Source: Mytilisepta virgata (taxonomy: Eukaryota > Mollusca > Bivalvia > Mytilida > Mytilidae). Taken from it: a stretch of DNA of 64,000 bases. The notes beneath the pieces were generated by a model, which saw only the letters and a list, made by a program, of their open reading frames with translations, had not been told where the DNA came from and ran no database searches. The stretch spans positions 11,116,001 to 11,180,000 of the forward strand of contig CM051515.1 in the NCBI GenBank assembly GCA_028015205.1. Direction: 5' to 3'. Below are positions 23,220 through 34,098 of this stretch, one piece after another; position 1 is the stretch's first letter; every line of letters begins with the position of its first letter. The position numbers and the translations under genes were made by a program.

Positions 23220-24020
23220 CATCTCATATCATATGTTTTATTATATATCGTGACAACTATTAATTGGCATATACATCGTTCATCTAAGGGGGTCATCCCC
23301 ACCCCCAAAGTCGATTATTTTGAAAAATATAATATGCAATTAAAATCCAAAGCTTTAAATCATATATTTTATTATTCTCCGTAACAGGACGCATTAAATC
23401 ACATGTGCCTCATTCTTTCAGTAGGATGATCCTCACCCCCATCAATCAATAATGTCCAATCATCTCATAAACCGTTAAAATACCCATCCCTAAACCATAT
23501 GTTTTCTTATTCCCCATGGTAACACGCACCAACTGACACATACTTCGCTTCCCCAGGGTATTATCACCACTCCCATCAAATCAATAAATTTCAATTATCT
23601 CATAAACTGCTAAAATCCGCACTCATAAACCATATATTTTCTTATTCCCCATGGGAAGACGCACCAAGTGACACAGACTTCGCTTCCCTAGGGGGGCTAT
23701 CACCACTTCCATCAAATCAATAATGTTCAATTATCTCATAAATGTTCGATGGTCAGACGCTGAGAGCGATACGTATAAACAATACCGTGATTCCCCTTTA
23801 ATTAGCTCGTAAAGCATTAAAACCCCTGGCCCTAAATCATATATTTTCTTTTTCCCCATGATGAGACAAACAGATTGATAAAAAAACATGACACCCTCAC
23901 TCAAAAATGGGGATCATCCTCGCTCTGAAATCAATAATTTTTAATTATTTCAAAATCCGTAAAGATGTTTATCCCTTTAACACGTTTTAATACGCAGCGT
24001 TCAAATCTCATAAACCATTT
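23220..24020 (+). repeat. Tandem repeat, about 125-140 bp unit, five or more degenerate copies
   Basis: Landmarks AAACCATATGTTTTCTTATT, CCCCATGG and CATCAAATCAATAATTTTCA-like blocks recur at about 23225, 23357, 23492, 23628 and 23840. The last interval is lengthened by an unrelated insert containing GTTCGATGGTCAGACGC. No coding potential. Confidence 0.75.
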
Positions 24021-24807
24021 AAATATTGATACAAGGAATACATCAATGTATCAGACATAATATGTAATATTACATATTATTTCATTTGCTTGGTCATAAA
24101 TTTTAAAAAATCTTGTGTTGCAATGTATTGTTTTATATAAATATGATTCAAATTACACTGAATTGATGTTGGGAGGACTTATCACGGCAGGTAAGAAGTC
24201 TTATTATTTTTATTTAATGAAACCGAATGCATTTCATTACACCATACAATAAGATTAGTTCTCGTAAACGGTTAAGAAAATATTGGGATATATCTCTGAC
24301 AATGCAGCATGTCGACAAGCAAAAGTAGATCAAGTGAGACATTGTATGACTGTAAAATTCCGGTCACAAAATAAACCCATATCACGATTTTCAAGTAAAC
24401 TCTCCATTAAGTATGCATAAACTTTATAAGAGCAATTTCCCCATTTCAGTCTCTGAAAAACAAATAATTTATTGAATGTAATGGAAGGCATTCGAGATAT
24501 CAGTTACTTCGTTTGGGAGACTTCGTAACCGTGAGTTCACTGTTACAGTTAGTACTCGTTTTATATATGATTTTCCCAAATTATTTTATAAACATACACA
24601 TCATTAAAATAAATTTCAATATTATATGCATTTATAAATTCATTTGGCAATGTACATATTTTATTTTAATTTCAAAGTCGTCAAGCAGTTTAAGTTATTG
24701 AATCAAATGATTGAGAGCAGTTCAATAACCATCAATAAAGATGTCACCTTTTCGGAACGATGATATTTTAAAGAAAAGAAGTCAGTATATTTAATGTCAC
24801 TTGTTAA

Positions 24808-25197
24808 GGATGATCACTGGTCTAATAGGAAATAAATAGGATTTGAAATAGATGTTTTATTTTGAGAGAAAATATGAATAGTAAACAAAAAACAAGAAAA
24901 AAATATATGTTCATGTGCTCATTTTAGAGCTATAAGGCCTTGAAAATTTGCAGGAAATGGGTTTTCTCTGGATTTTTCATTGTCTTTTCATTAATACCTT
25001 CAGTCTCTCAAAGATGTATGAAAAAAATAAAAAGGATTTTATAAAATTTTGTCAAATATCATTTTAAGGTATATATGATTGAGTTATAAAAGAAAAAGTT
25101 GGGGTTCGTCGGCAAAAAATTTCATGTTTAAGAAATGGATAAAACCCGAGGATTCCGAAATCTGACAAAAAGACCAAAACATGACCAGCGAGCATCC
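24808..25197 (+). mobile_element. TTAA-type MITE, full copy 1 (390 bp)
   Basis: It is flanked by TTAA on both sides (24804-24807, 25198-25201). The ends are inverted: GGATGATCACTGGTC and GACCAGCGAGCATCC. Full copies also lie at 54894-55282 (opposite orientation) and 62673-63056, with a truncated copy at 4370-4485. There is no open frame of note, so it is non-autonomous. TTAA duplication is typical of piggyBac- and Kolobok-type transposases, but which one moved it cannot be told here. It lies in intron 2 of the methyltransferase. Confidence 0.9.
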
Positions 25198-25377
25198 TTA
25201 AAGACAGAGTTCATGTAACAAATATTGTTCATGTAACCGTCTCGGGGCGTTATTATTGATATTAAAACAACATTTTGAAAATCCATCAATTACGCAATAT
25301 TTCCTAGTATAGTATGGTTTTCGTACCTATAAGAAACACTACAACACATTGTATTTGTATGTTAAAAAAATAAATAC

Positions 25378-25599
25378 CATATTTATCATCGCTGCGTCAA
25401 AGTGGTCATCGGGATAAGGGATGTCGGGAAGTAAGGTATACTGTATATTATATCTCCCACTGAAATTTTTTAACTTCTCTTTCGCAATGTCTAACATCCC
25501 TTGACTGCCATCGATGATTGTCATTTGACCAGCATTGTTCTTGAGCAAATATCTAGCAAAATTTCCCGTTCCACCAGCTACATCTAATATGTGCATGTC
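25378..25599 (-). CDS. Class I SAM-dependent methyltransferase, exon 2 (SAM-binding core)
   Basis: The exon is 222 bases, phase 0 at both ends: acceptor ...TTTAACAG before 25599, donor ATG|GTATTT after 25378. It encodes residues 41-114. Motif I is ILDVAGGTG (residues 44-52), the glycine-rich SAM-binding loop. The acidic post-I residue is Asp70 (TIIDGS), expected to contact the SAM ribose. Motif II is HFDAAMINM (residues 106-114), continued in exon 3. All expected cofactor residues are intact. A decayed paralogue of this exon lies at 45080-45301. Confidence 0.9.
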
Positions 25600-25746
25600 C
25601 TGTTAAATATAGTTATTTGTAGATATTAAAGTATTTATAGAGACAGAGAGCAAAACGTCTGTTTTCCTGTTGTAATAAATTTCTATGGTTTCTGGTTCCA
25701 TCTGGTTCAATGTATTTTTCTAATCTTTTGAAAAATGTACAATTTA

Positions 25747-25750
25747 TATA
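25747..25750. repeat. Target-site duplication TATA, left
   Basis: TATA immediately precedes TCACTAG at the left end of the large element. The same TATA follows CTAGTGA at 33175-33178. The unoccupied paralogous site has a single TATA at 45424-45427. Confidence 0.75.
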
Positions 25751-27215
25751 TCACTAGAAACAGCTAATGCTTAGTATCCTCGGGAAAAGCTTAAGATTAG
25801 CGGTTTTTGCTTAACTATCAAGCAAACCCTCTGAAATTACGCATAAGCCGAGGAGGTTAAGCCAACGCCGATAGAGTTAAGCCAACACCTATAGTGTTAG
25901 TGGTGTTCCGTGATATTAATGAGCGACCGCTATTATTAAGGAAACGACCGATAACTTTGACCACCCGTGGTGGTTGCATGCAGCGTGACAAAATTGCCAT
26001 GTTTTATCGATCTCAGAAGAATTGTATGGCAGCTATAGTACTTAATTAACATGGAAGGTGAAGTTTTTATCCTGTCTTGTGTGGTGCAAAAGATATGTAT
26101 TCACGATTTAAACAACTTGTCCAAAACTATATCCATAAATAGATAATAAAATAGAAAATAATTTATTTGTTATTATTTAGGTTTATTCACATCTGATGAT
26201 AATGATCGTCATAATATATATCCAAAGATAAAATTTTAATTTTAGCGTATTGGTAATTACTTGGAATTAAATATAAATTCAACCGGGTCATGTCTGATAT
26301 TCTGTGTAATAAAGATAACTTTCTCTGCGAGGTGTAGAAAGAAAAATATATTCATTGAAGAATAAAAAAATTTCTATTTGATCGCATCTGCTACCACCAT
26401 TATAATATGTGTGTATTTATCTACATGTATCTGTTCGAAAGGTGAAGTTACTATCCAGTGCAGATATTAGTGTATTCACGAGTTTAATCACTTATCAAAA
26501 ACAATATCCATAAATATATAAGATAGGTAATAATTTATATGTATTTATGTCGGTTCATTTAGATCTGATGTTACTGATCATCATAACGTATGGCGAACAA
26601 TAAAATTAAAATTTAGTGTATTGGTAATTACATGGACTGAAATATATATAATTAATACAGACGGGCCATGTCTGTTATTCTGTAAAATACAGAAAACTTT
26701 TTCTCAGCAACGTGTAGAAAGTAATAAAAATCGTTGAATAATCAAAAGTATCAACCTATCGCGTCTGCCGCCACCATTATTACCTGTGTGTATTTTTCCA
26801 CAAGGTGAATTTACCATCCCTATCACGTAAAGCAAATATATATGTGTATTCACAAGTTTAATTATTATCAAAAACTATATTCATAAATGTGTAACCAGAT
26901 CGATAACAATTTATGTTATTATTTAACTATATTCTCATCCGTTAGTTTCCGATCATAATCGCATGGTCAATGATGCAATTTAAAAATTTAGTTTATTGGT
27001 AATACCTGGATGGAGATAGATTAACAACCGCGTCATGTCTGTTATACTGTATAGTAACGAAATAGAAATATAGATATAGAGATATAAAAAATATTCGTTT
27101 TTTTAATCGCGTTTCTCGCCGCCTATATTACTTGTGTGTATATTTTTCTAGATATACCTGTTCGGCAAGGGTAGAGATATATTACGGACCGCGTATGATT
27201 CCTATCACGTAGATA
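25751..27215. repeat. Left terminal inverted repeat with three subterminal units of about 360 bp
   Basis: After the unique outer part, a unit containing CGCATCTGCTACCACCATTA (or CGCGTCTGCCGCCACCATTA) and TGTGTGTATTT recurs around 26385, 26760 and 27110. Related blocks (CATAAATA, TGATCGTCATAATATAT/TGATCATCATAACGTATG, TGGTAATTAC) repeat at the same interval. The right arm has only about two such units, so the arms differ in length. Confidence 0.75.
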
Positions 27216-27406
27216 AAAATTTTGAATACGATGAGGAAATTCTGGGCCCAACAAATTTTGAGCGATTTTCCAATATTGTTCTCATTATAAAATCTTTACT
27301 TTTGAAAGAACCGTACACAAAAGAAGGAAATATTATAAAGAGCTTCCAGTATTTAATGAATGATACACCATTAGCTCACGTTGTCGAGTATTTGAAACTA
27401 AATTAA
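27152..27406 (+). CDS. Unassigned exon-like reading frame inside the large element
   Basis: After an acceptor-like TATTTTTCTAG (ending 27151) an open frame runs to TAA at 27404-27406. The first part overlaps the inner end of the inverted repeat. The later part is protein-like: it contains EEILGPTNFERFSNIVLIIK and then KSFQYLMNDTPLAHVVEYLK, with mixed charge and amphipathic helices. No methionine start and no recognised domain. It may be the 3' exon of a transposase or accessory gene, a captured host exon, or a relic. Confidence 0.35.
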   Translation: MYLFGKGRDILRTAYDSYHVDKNFEYDEEILGPTNFERFSNIVLIIKSLLLKEPYTKEGNIIKSFQYLMNDTPLAHVVEYLKLN

Positions 27407-27879
27407 GGTGTAGTGCAGTACTCCTATCAAATTATTTTAGATGAAAACCGCACATCAGTATTGCTTATTACAGTGGTGAATAAAACAAAGACAAACACAT
27501 TTGGGAAATATAAAAAATTCAGAAGTGAAACTATGTTTAAAAAGGGCTGGGGTAATGAAATTTTAAAGTCTGGTTGTTCAATTATTCTGCCTATGATGTA
27601 CATGTATTTGAATTTCTTAAGAAAGTTATGGTATTCAGTTTATTTTCAGGAAGAACAATTTTTCGAAAACCAACATATTTCTTGAATTTGACACAACCAA
27701 TAATGAATGATGGGACACCCTATTAAAAAGTCATATCTAACAGTGTAATTTTTCAAATTCAAATAGTTTTTCAATTTACAATATTTTATACCACGCATGC
27801 ATCTTTTGAATTCGACAATAATTTTACAAAAATGTGTAAGTCGTCCAAGGAAGACATGTGTCGCCTGCGGACGTCAATT

Positions 27880-28260
27880 TTTACAAAAGATATTAAAATG
27901 TTCTAAAATTGAAATATATATGCACACCTTTGCATTAAGGTTAATGCACATGGAAAGATTTATCAAATTGCTTTGTGCGGTTATGGAGTAGTTGAGGATA
28001 GAAGTTTTGACCCCCCTCTTTTTTTCAAAAATGGCAATTTTAACAAACAAACAAAAAATGAAAATTTTCTAAAAATGAAATATATAAGCACATCTGTGCA
28101 TTAAGGTTAATGCACAGAGAAAGTTTCATCAAATTCCTTTGAGCGATTATGGAGTAGTTGACCCCCCACCCCTTTTACAAAAATGTCAATTTTTACAAAA
28201 AAATTTAAAATTCTCTAAAAATGAAATATATATGCACACCTGTGCATTAAGGTTAATGCT
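27880..28260 (+). repeat. Tandem repeat, three units of about 170 bp, inside the large element
   Basis: TGTGCATTAAGGTTAATGC (with TTTGCATTAAGG in the first) recurs at about 27930, 28099 and 28241. It is accompanied by CTAAAAATGAAATATATA and TTATGGAGTAGTTGA blocks. Confidence 0.8.
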
Positions 28261-28659
28261 ATTGGCCCATATGGGCGTAAAATGTTTTTTCAATAAAATG
28301 TAAAGTTAATTATTATTATATATTTTTTTATAATTAGCACGTTGAAGATTTGTTGCAAGGTAAGGTTAGAAAATGAATCAGAGAAAAGAAGAAAGTAAGA
28401 TTGAAAAGAAAATAACTGATTTATTGGGGTATACCTCAATGGTGCCATATACTTTTTAATTGGTAGTACCTTATCTCAGCATGATATCTGAAGCCGTGAG
28501 AATTTTTTTACAGGTGACGAAAAACTCCTATCCAACCAAATGTTAGGAATCCGAACGCACTTGATTTTATTTAGTAACAAAGCGGTCTATAATTAAAACG
28601 ACTATTAATTGAGAGGTTCATTACCGCATCTAGTTAAACCGTTTCAAATTTATTATAAC

Positions 28660-28869
28660 ATGGAATTACCTAGTGACTTTTCGCTACGTGACTTTGTTTC
28701 CAAGTTTACATTAGTACGAACAACCTCAGAGAAGTTACAGCTCACCATTGACTCCCATCTAATTTTGGTAATGGTTACAATTTTTCTATGCAAGAAAATA
28801 ATTCATCACCAGCCATGTTGCAGAGATTATTTCCTTCTCCAGTTTATAATCTCCAAAAATTTTCGGAAG
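28660..28869 (+). CDS. Unassigned reading frame with donor site inside the large element (possible exon)
   Basis: From ATG at about 28660 the frame reads MELPSDFSLRDFVSKFTLVR and continues to AAG|GTAAGT at 28869/28870, a strong donor in phase 0. The next acceptor, TTTCAG ending 30353, continues in phase 0 with IDEMDPQICVSFLKN. The second half of this exon reads less like protein (Cys/His/Phe rich). The +2 frame over 28760-28869 instead reads SNFGNGYNFSMQENNSSPAM and is more natural, which suggests an ancestral frameshift or a wrong frame choice. No domain was recognised. Confidence 0.3.
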
Positions 28870-29278
28870 GTAAGTTACATTTGTATGCATACGGATTCGA
28901 TGGTGGAAATGAATCAAATTTCGGAATAAGTTGTGAAAATAATATCGTTTTCTTTGTGTTAAATATGAAATGTATATTTAAAATTTCATGGGTATTTCAG
29001 CCAAAATTGAATTATAAATATAAGGCATTCAAGGTTCAAAAAGTAAATTATTGAGTTTCGATAATGTGAACAGATAAGAAGTTATACTAATTTGAGAGTG
29101 GATAGTGTGCGTCAGTAATAATACGTGTTTGATTATTCTTCTGATCGATTATATTGTTTTTTTTTTATTTATATAACCACTTTCCAAGGTTTTAAATTAT
29201 TAAAATGTGCCCAGAGTTTTAAAATTAGAAATAAATTTCGATAGAATTTTAAGAAATAAAATCAATTACTTCTTTCTG

Positions 29279-29613
29279 CTATATTAGGGACAACATCAAA
29301 AGTTCAATGTAGGATAAAAAACTTAATTCACATAGTTTTTTTAACTGACCCCCCACCCCCCTCTTAACTTAATTTGGGAAAAATTATTTACCAATATGGG
29401 CATATGCTTTGAGAGTATACTTTTTGTATCATGGGTCCTGTTTTTCCTCAACAATGTATGTTTGTTCTGTATATTGACTTGGACATCAATTGAATCCGTA
29501 TTTTTCAATCCGAAAATCGATGTCGGATAACAAAACTTGCAGCGATTATAACTCCCCCCATCCCCAATTAAGTTTTAAATCCTACATTGAACTTTTGATC
29601 TCGTCCCTATATT
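29279..29613. repeat. Inverted repeat of about 50 bp inside the large element
   Basis: AGTTCAATGTAGGAT (about 29300) flanked by TATTAGGGACAACATCAA is mirrored by ATCCTACATTGAACT (about 29579) followed by TTGATCTCGTCCCTATA. G/C-rich polypyrimidine and polypurine blocks lie inside the arms. It is probably a nested small MITE. Confidence 0.7.
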
Positions 29614-29808
29614 GTGTTTTGAGAATATATTACCCGGTTTATGATCACGTCTATAATGCATATACTTAATATTTTATGAACCTATACCTTATAACTCGCT
29701 TTGATCTCGTCCCTATATTGTGTTTTGAGAATATATTACCCGGTTTATGATCACGTCTATAATGCATATACTTAATATTTTATGAACCGATACCTTATAA
29801 CTCGTTGC
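29597..29808 (+). repeat. Direct duplication, 106-bp period
   Basis: GATCTCGTCCCTATATTGTG at 29597 recurs at 29703 and the following roughly 100 bases match with one or two differences (CCTATACC versus CCGATACC). Confidence 0.9.
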
Positions 29809-30353
29809 ATGAATTTTAATTAATGGTATTTTTTTAAATAATTAAGGAACGAATATGATATCTTTTGACAAAATTTCAGAAACGAATTTTAAAGAATAAT
29901 ATTATATTAAAATCCGGCTCCTTTAAAATCTTATAATCTTTATGTTTGACGTATGCCAATGTACATATGCAAAATATCTGGATAATGAAATGTTTGACCT
30001 ATCAAAATGACTCTATTATATCTATATTTTTATATTTTCCTTTTTTTCTAACTGAAATGAAAAAAAATAATAACATTACTAGTTGTGCGCTCCTTTACAT
30101 AAGCTACCGTGAAGAGAAGTAAAATAATTTGTTGCGCGTACTTTGTTTTTCTGTTAAATGTTGTCTGTTATTTCTTTCATTGAAGGTGAATGAAATTTGA
30201 AGAATAATATTTGTTAATACATTCGCTTCTTGGATTTCTTCATTAAAATTGAAATTTTGTTTTCAGATTTATAACTAATCCACATTAAAATTAGTGAGAC
30301 CGCTTAGGTGTGACGTAGGGGGTATTTATTAACATAATTTTATAATTTCAGAT

Positions 30354-30524
30354 CGATGAGATGGATCCACAAATATGTGTATCATTTTTAAAAAATACAG
30401 GAAAGAAACAGGTAAAGTCTTGTCCACAGAAACCTGACACCAGCTGGCTGGATTTGAGTGAAATAGTGAGAAAGGTTTCAGCTCCAGAATATGACAAAAG
30501 AAGGCGTTTTGTTTTTAAAGACTG
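30354..30524 (+). CDS. Unassigned terminal exon inside the large element
   Basis: The acceptor ATAATTTCAG ends at 30353. The open frame reads IDEMDPQICVSFLKNTGKKQ, continues through a CPQKPDTSWLDLSEIVRK block and ends with a basic stretch (YDKRRRFVFKD) at TGA 30522-30524. The charged composition, Trp and acidic/basic pattern look coding. It is in frame (phase 0) with the donor at 28869. Origin (transposon gene or captured host exon) is unknown. Confidence 0.4.
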
Positions 30525-32110
30525 ATTTTTAGCAATTTTAGCTTCATAAGGTTATATGTTATTAATTGATAAATCACTTACACTTGTCGTTGCTTGTGTC
30601 TGATTAAAATAATTCTCCAACCAAGAATAGTTGTCTGTTGTGTACCCAGCTTGTACCATTTCACTCACATGACTTCATAAAGTTGGCAAAGACGCATTAA
30701 CACAACCATAACGGAAACATTTAACACACAAACATAAATACTTTGCCATTTTAAGAATAATGCTTTCTGGTAGGTGTTAGCAGTTTATAAATCATTTCTC
30801 ATTGCTTGAGTAAATTAATTAATAGTAATTGCATTTACTCAAAGTGCATCCAGGTTAGTGAATGTTGAACTAATATTCAATCAGTCTTAATTAATATCAT
30901 ATCATTATACATAGGATATATCAGTTAGGTAAACCCCATTGACAGATTGTTTGCATAGTTTTTTTTTAATTTGTCCAAAGGCGAAACTGAATTATACTAA
31001 TTTAAAATTACATAATGTTTACTTCTGACGTTATATTGTATTTACGTTTTAACGATTTTTAGTAAAGAATATATATCCTTCATAATAAATAATAATATAT
31101 TTCAAACTGTGTCACGCCCTTTGCCACTTTCTATTTTTTTTTAATGAAAACATAGATAAAGAAGGAATAAATTTATACCTGTTAAAAGGTAATTTATTTA
31201 AAAAAAGAAATGTATAATTTAAATTATCAATCGACTTGCATGTAAGAACCAGATTTTAGTCATTAAAAATTGTAAAAAGACATTTCCACTATGTCTGCAT
31301 ATACTTTTGAAAAAATCGGAGTTGCATTAAATCGGTTTTTCCTTCACCATAGCAACGATCTTCGACTTGAATTGCTTAATTTATACTATATTTGTTTCCA
31401 TTTCAAAATCCTGTTTAAAATTTAATTTTAACTTCACAAAAAAACCGATCGTACAAAATTATCTTTTTAATTAATGTTCATAACAAAAAAAAACAGCATA
31501 ATTTTCCATGCATTATTGGTACCACAAATAGTTAAATTTTGGTTGTAGTTATATTGTGGTTTATTCGGCGCCTGTTGCTACTGTCCCACAATTAAACACG
31601 CTGAAAAAAAGTGATAAAAAAATCTAAAATAATTGCAATTTCTTTTAATCTTGAAAAGTTATTAAGCTTGGTTTATTGAGTTATATACATTTTATTAAAA
31701 CTAACCTATTCAATGTCATTTCTTTTATCTTTCATTTTATTTTTGAGTTATTGAATTTTTATTGAGCTTTTTGGTAAAAAAGGTAGTCTTTTTTGGTCAC
31801 ATTTCGCGCCGTATCTCTATTGCTTAAAAGTTTACACGCTTATGTTTTCCCGGGTTTCCATATACATCCCACCAGCATTTATTATGTTTTTTTCACAAGA
31901 TGACGGGCGTATCATGCGCTCGTGGCACAGCTGTTTATTTAAACATAGTGTGACTTAACTGTGCTATAAAATACGTACCTGTCCATAATGTAAATTCTGG
32001 AAAAATAACCATTCCAGTCTTAAGTTAATTTAATATTTATTTTTAAAAGAAATATTAACCAGGATTAAAACCGGCAAATATATAGATCGTGTAGATATAC
32101 ATCTTATTTT
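30525..32110. other. Interior of the large element, nothing recognised
   Basis: AT-rich sequence without open frames of note or a recognisable domain on either strand. Confidence 0.5.
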
Positions 32111-32119
32111 ATTAAAAAA

Positions 32120-33174
32120 TAATAATCCACGAAATAAGAATCGTATGCGGTCCATAATCCATGTTTTAACCTTATCGAACAGGTACATGCAACGAACACG
32201 TTAAAATTGAAAATATTTCGATTCTTAAACGAATCTTCATTTCCTTCAACACTCTTGAGAAATCAGAGTAACAGGCGTAATGCGGATGTATTTTTATTTT
32301 AATGCAGTAATTACCAATACACTAAAATTTACATTTTATCGTTGGCCATATATTATGATGATCAGTAATATCAGATGTGAATATACCTAAAAAAAAACAT
32401 AAAATTTTTTATATATTTATGGATATAATTTTCGATAAGTGATTATACTCGTGAATACACTAACATTTGCACCGGATAGTAACTTCACCTTTCGAACAGG
32501 TACGTGTAGATAAATACACACAGGTTATAATGCTGGTAGCAGATGCGATCAAATAGATATTTTTTATTCTTCAATGAATATATTTTTCTTTCTACACCTT
32601 GCTGAGAAAGTTATCTTTATTATACAGAATATCAGACATGACCCGGTTGAATTTATATTTAATTCCAAGTAATTACCAATACGCTAAAATTAAAATTTTA
32701 TCTTTGGATATATATTATGACGATCATTATCATCAGATGTGAATAAACCTAAATAAAAACAAATACATTGTTTTCTATTTTATTATCTATTTATGGATAT
32801 AGTTTTGGACAAGTGATTTAAATCGTGAATACACATCTTTTGCACCACACAAGACAGGATAAAAACGTCACCTTCCAGGCTAAGTACTATAGCTGCCATA
32901 CAATTCTTCTGAGATCGATAAAACATGGCAATTTTGTCACGCTGCGTGCAACCACCACGGGTGGCCAAAGTTATCGGTCGTTTCCTTAAAAATATCGGTC
33001 GCTCATTAATATCGCGGAACACCATTAACACAATCTGTGTTGGCTTAACTCTATCGGCGTTGGCTTAACCTCCTCGGCTTATGCGTAATTTCAGAGGGTT
33101 TGCTTGATAGTTAAGCAAAAACCGCTAATCTTAAGCTTTTCCCGAGGATACTAAGCATTAGCTGTTTCTAGTGA
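32120..33174. repeat. Right terminal inverted repeat of the large element
   Basis: The reverse complement matches the left arm from the terminus inwards, including the outer palindromic blocks (CTCGGCTTATGCGTAATTTC), CACGCTGCGTGCAACCACCA and two subterminal units. The 82-codon minus frame here is repeat sequence that also occurs, in the other orientation, in the left arm. Confidence 0.85.
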
Positions 33175-33178
33175 TATA
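33175..33178. repeat. Target-site duplication TATA, right
   Basis: TATA follows CTAGTGA and continues into AAGTCTGGAATC. The same flank follows the single TATA of the empty paralogous site at 45428-45439. Confidence 0.75.
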
Positions 33179-33978
33179 AAGTCTGGAATCGGTAAGGATT
33201 CGGTTTTCCTCTCGTTATTTAAAGACATGTTATTATTTCTTGTTTAAGATATACCCTCTTGAAGATAAACTTTCAGTGGCCATTTTTAAAAACGTTCGTA
33301 CCACTATGATTATTCGTAAGAGTTAGCAAATTTCCGGTCTTCAATTTGTCTGGTCAATTGATATCCTCGGACCAGTCTCTATGGTAGTCATACGACTTTT
33401 TGTGAAACTTGGACCATACAAAAATTCATGAACAAAAAAGCTGATAAATTACCATAGAAATGACAGGTTCGGACATGGCTATTTTATTTTCTTGATGATT
33501 CAAAGCGTTTTCTTCACGAGTCGCCAGTAATCCCAATTTTTCATCCATCTAATCGACAATTGATGCTGGCATATATCAAAATACAATACCGTTATCACCG
33601 AACTGTATGTACGTATCAATAAATGCGTACAACAAATGAAAACTTTAAATGCGAATAGAAATTGCAGCTCTATGTTTGGTTTTATGAATGTGAACGTACA
33701 ATGTATCCTAACATAAAAAAAAATGGTTTGTTTCTGTTTTGTTGGGTTTGTTTCAATATTCTATGCACACAATCTAGATAGTTAAGAATATAAAAAGAAC
33801 ATATATTAAAGACAAAATATTATTTTTTCCCTCAATTTCCACTCGTGTCGGATGAAGGATCTAACACTAAATGCAAAACATCAATCAATAAAACCATAAT
33901 ATACAGATTCGACACTGTCAGATTCAATTTATTTTTGCATTTTTGAATTGAAAAAATAATTAAAATTGTTGGACATAC

Positions 33979-34098
33979 CTGTAGTTCTTTTTTCATGCAG
34001 GATTCAAAAAGAAATTTTTCCAAAGGAGCAGCGGTTGGATCGCTTGGCCTTGAGTCATAATATCTGCTAATTAAATTAAAATTTGCAAAAGAACTCAT
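33979..34098 (-). CDS. Class I SAM-dependent methyltransferase, exon 1 (start)
   Basis: ATG at 34098 on minus opens MSSFANFNLISRYYDSRP and runs 40 codons to CAG|GTATGT, a strong phase-0 donor. The N-terminal helix with a RYYD-type motif, just upstream of the SAM core, is usual for Methyltransf_11-like enzymes. No signal peptide or membrane segment is present, so the enzyme is probably cytosolic. The start was chosen because it is the first Met, the exon joins in frame to the two downstream exons, and the assembled protein has a normal length. Expression of this gene must cross the 8.4-kb intron 1 with the large element. Confidence 0.85.

Larger units (their letters stand above)
20856..25377 (-). 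other. Intron 2 of the methyltransferase gene
   Basis: A 4.5-kb intron bounded by donor GTATTT (after ATG at 25378) and acceptor TTTTCAG (before 20855). It is filled with a 24-bp-stem hairpin, three copies of repeat R1, a roughly 130-bp tandem array and one TTAA-type MITE, all listed separately. Confidence 0.8.
25751..33174 (+). mobile_element. Large transposable element with long terminal inverted repeats (7424 bp)
   Basis: The left end TCACTAGAAACAGCTAATGC and the right end, its exact reverse complement, define the borders. The first roughly 100 bases of the arms are essentially identical, and similarity continues with small indels for over 1 kb. Flanking TATA duplications and an empty paralogous site at 45416-45440 (ACAATTTATATAAAG) confirm insertion. 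The ends (T)CACTAG recall CACTA/Chapaev-type termini, and Chapaev elements are described as making 4-bp duplications. No DDE transposase domain was recognised, so the superfamily is open. Interior contents are subterminal repeats, a few unassigned reading frames on plus, local duplications and AT-rich DNA. It sits antisense to the host methyltransferase. Confidence 0.88.
25600..33978 (-). other. Intron 1 of the methyltransferase gene, carrying a 7.4-kb insertion
   Basis: Without the inserted element (25751-33174) and one target duplication the intron would be about 950 bases. The remaining intron matches the duplicate region at about 45302-46000 on both sides of the insertion point. Confidence 0.85.

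Noticed and set aside
32783..33031. 82-codon minus frame near the right end of the large element
   Set aside because: It lies wholly in the terminal inverted repeat. The left-arm counterpart has substitutions and no maintained frame, so I do not treat it as a gene.
20370..34098. Recent bacterial origin of the methyltransferase
   Set aside because: Three exons with standard splice sites and AT-rich codon use like the surroundings give no sign of recent transfer; the family is common to all domains of life.
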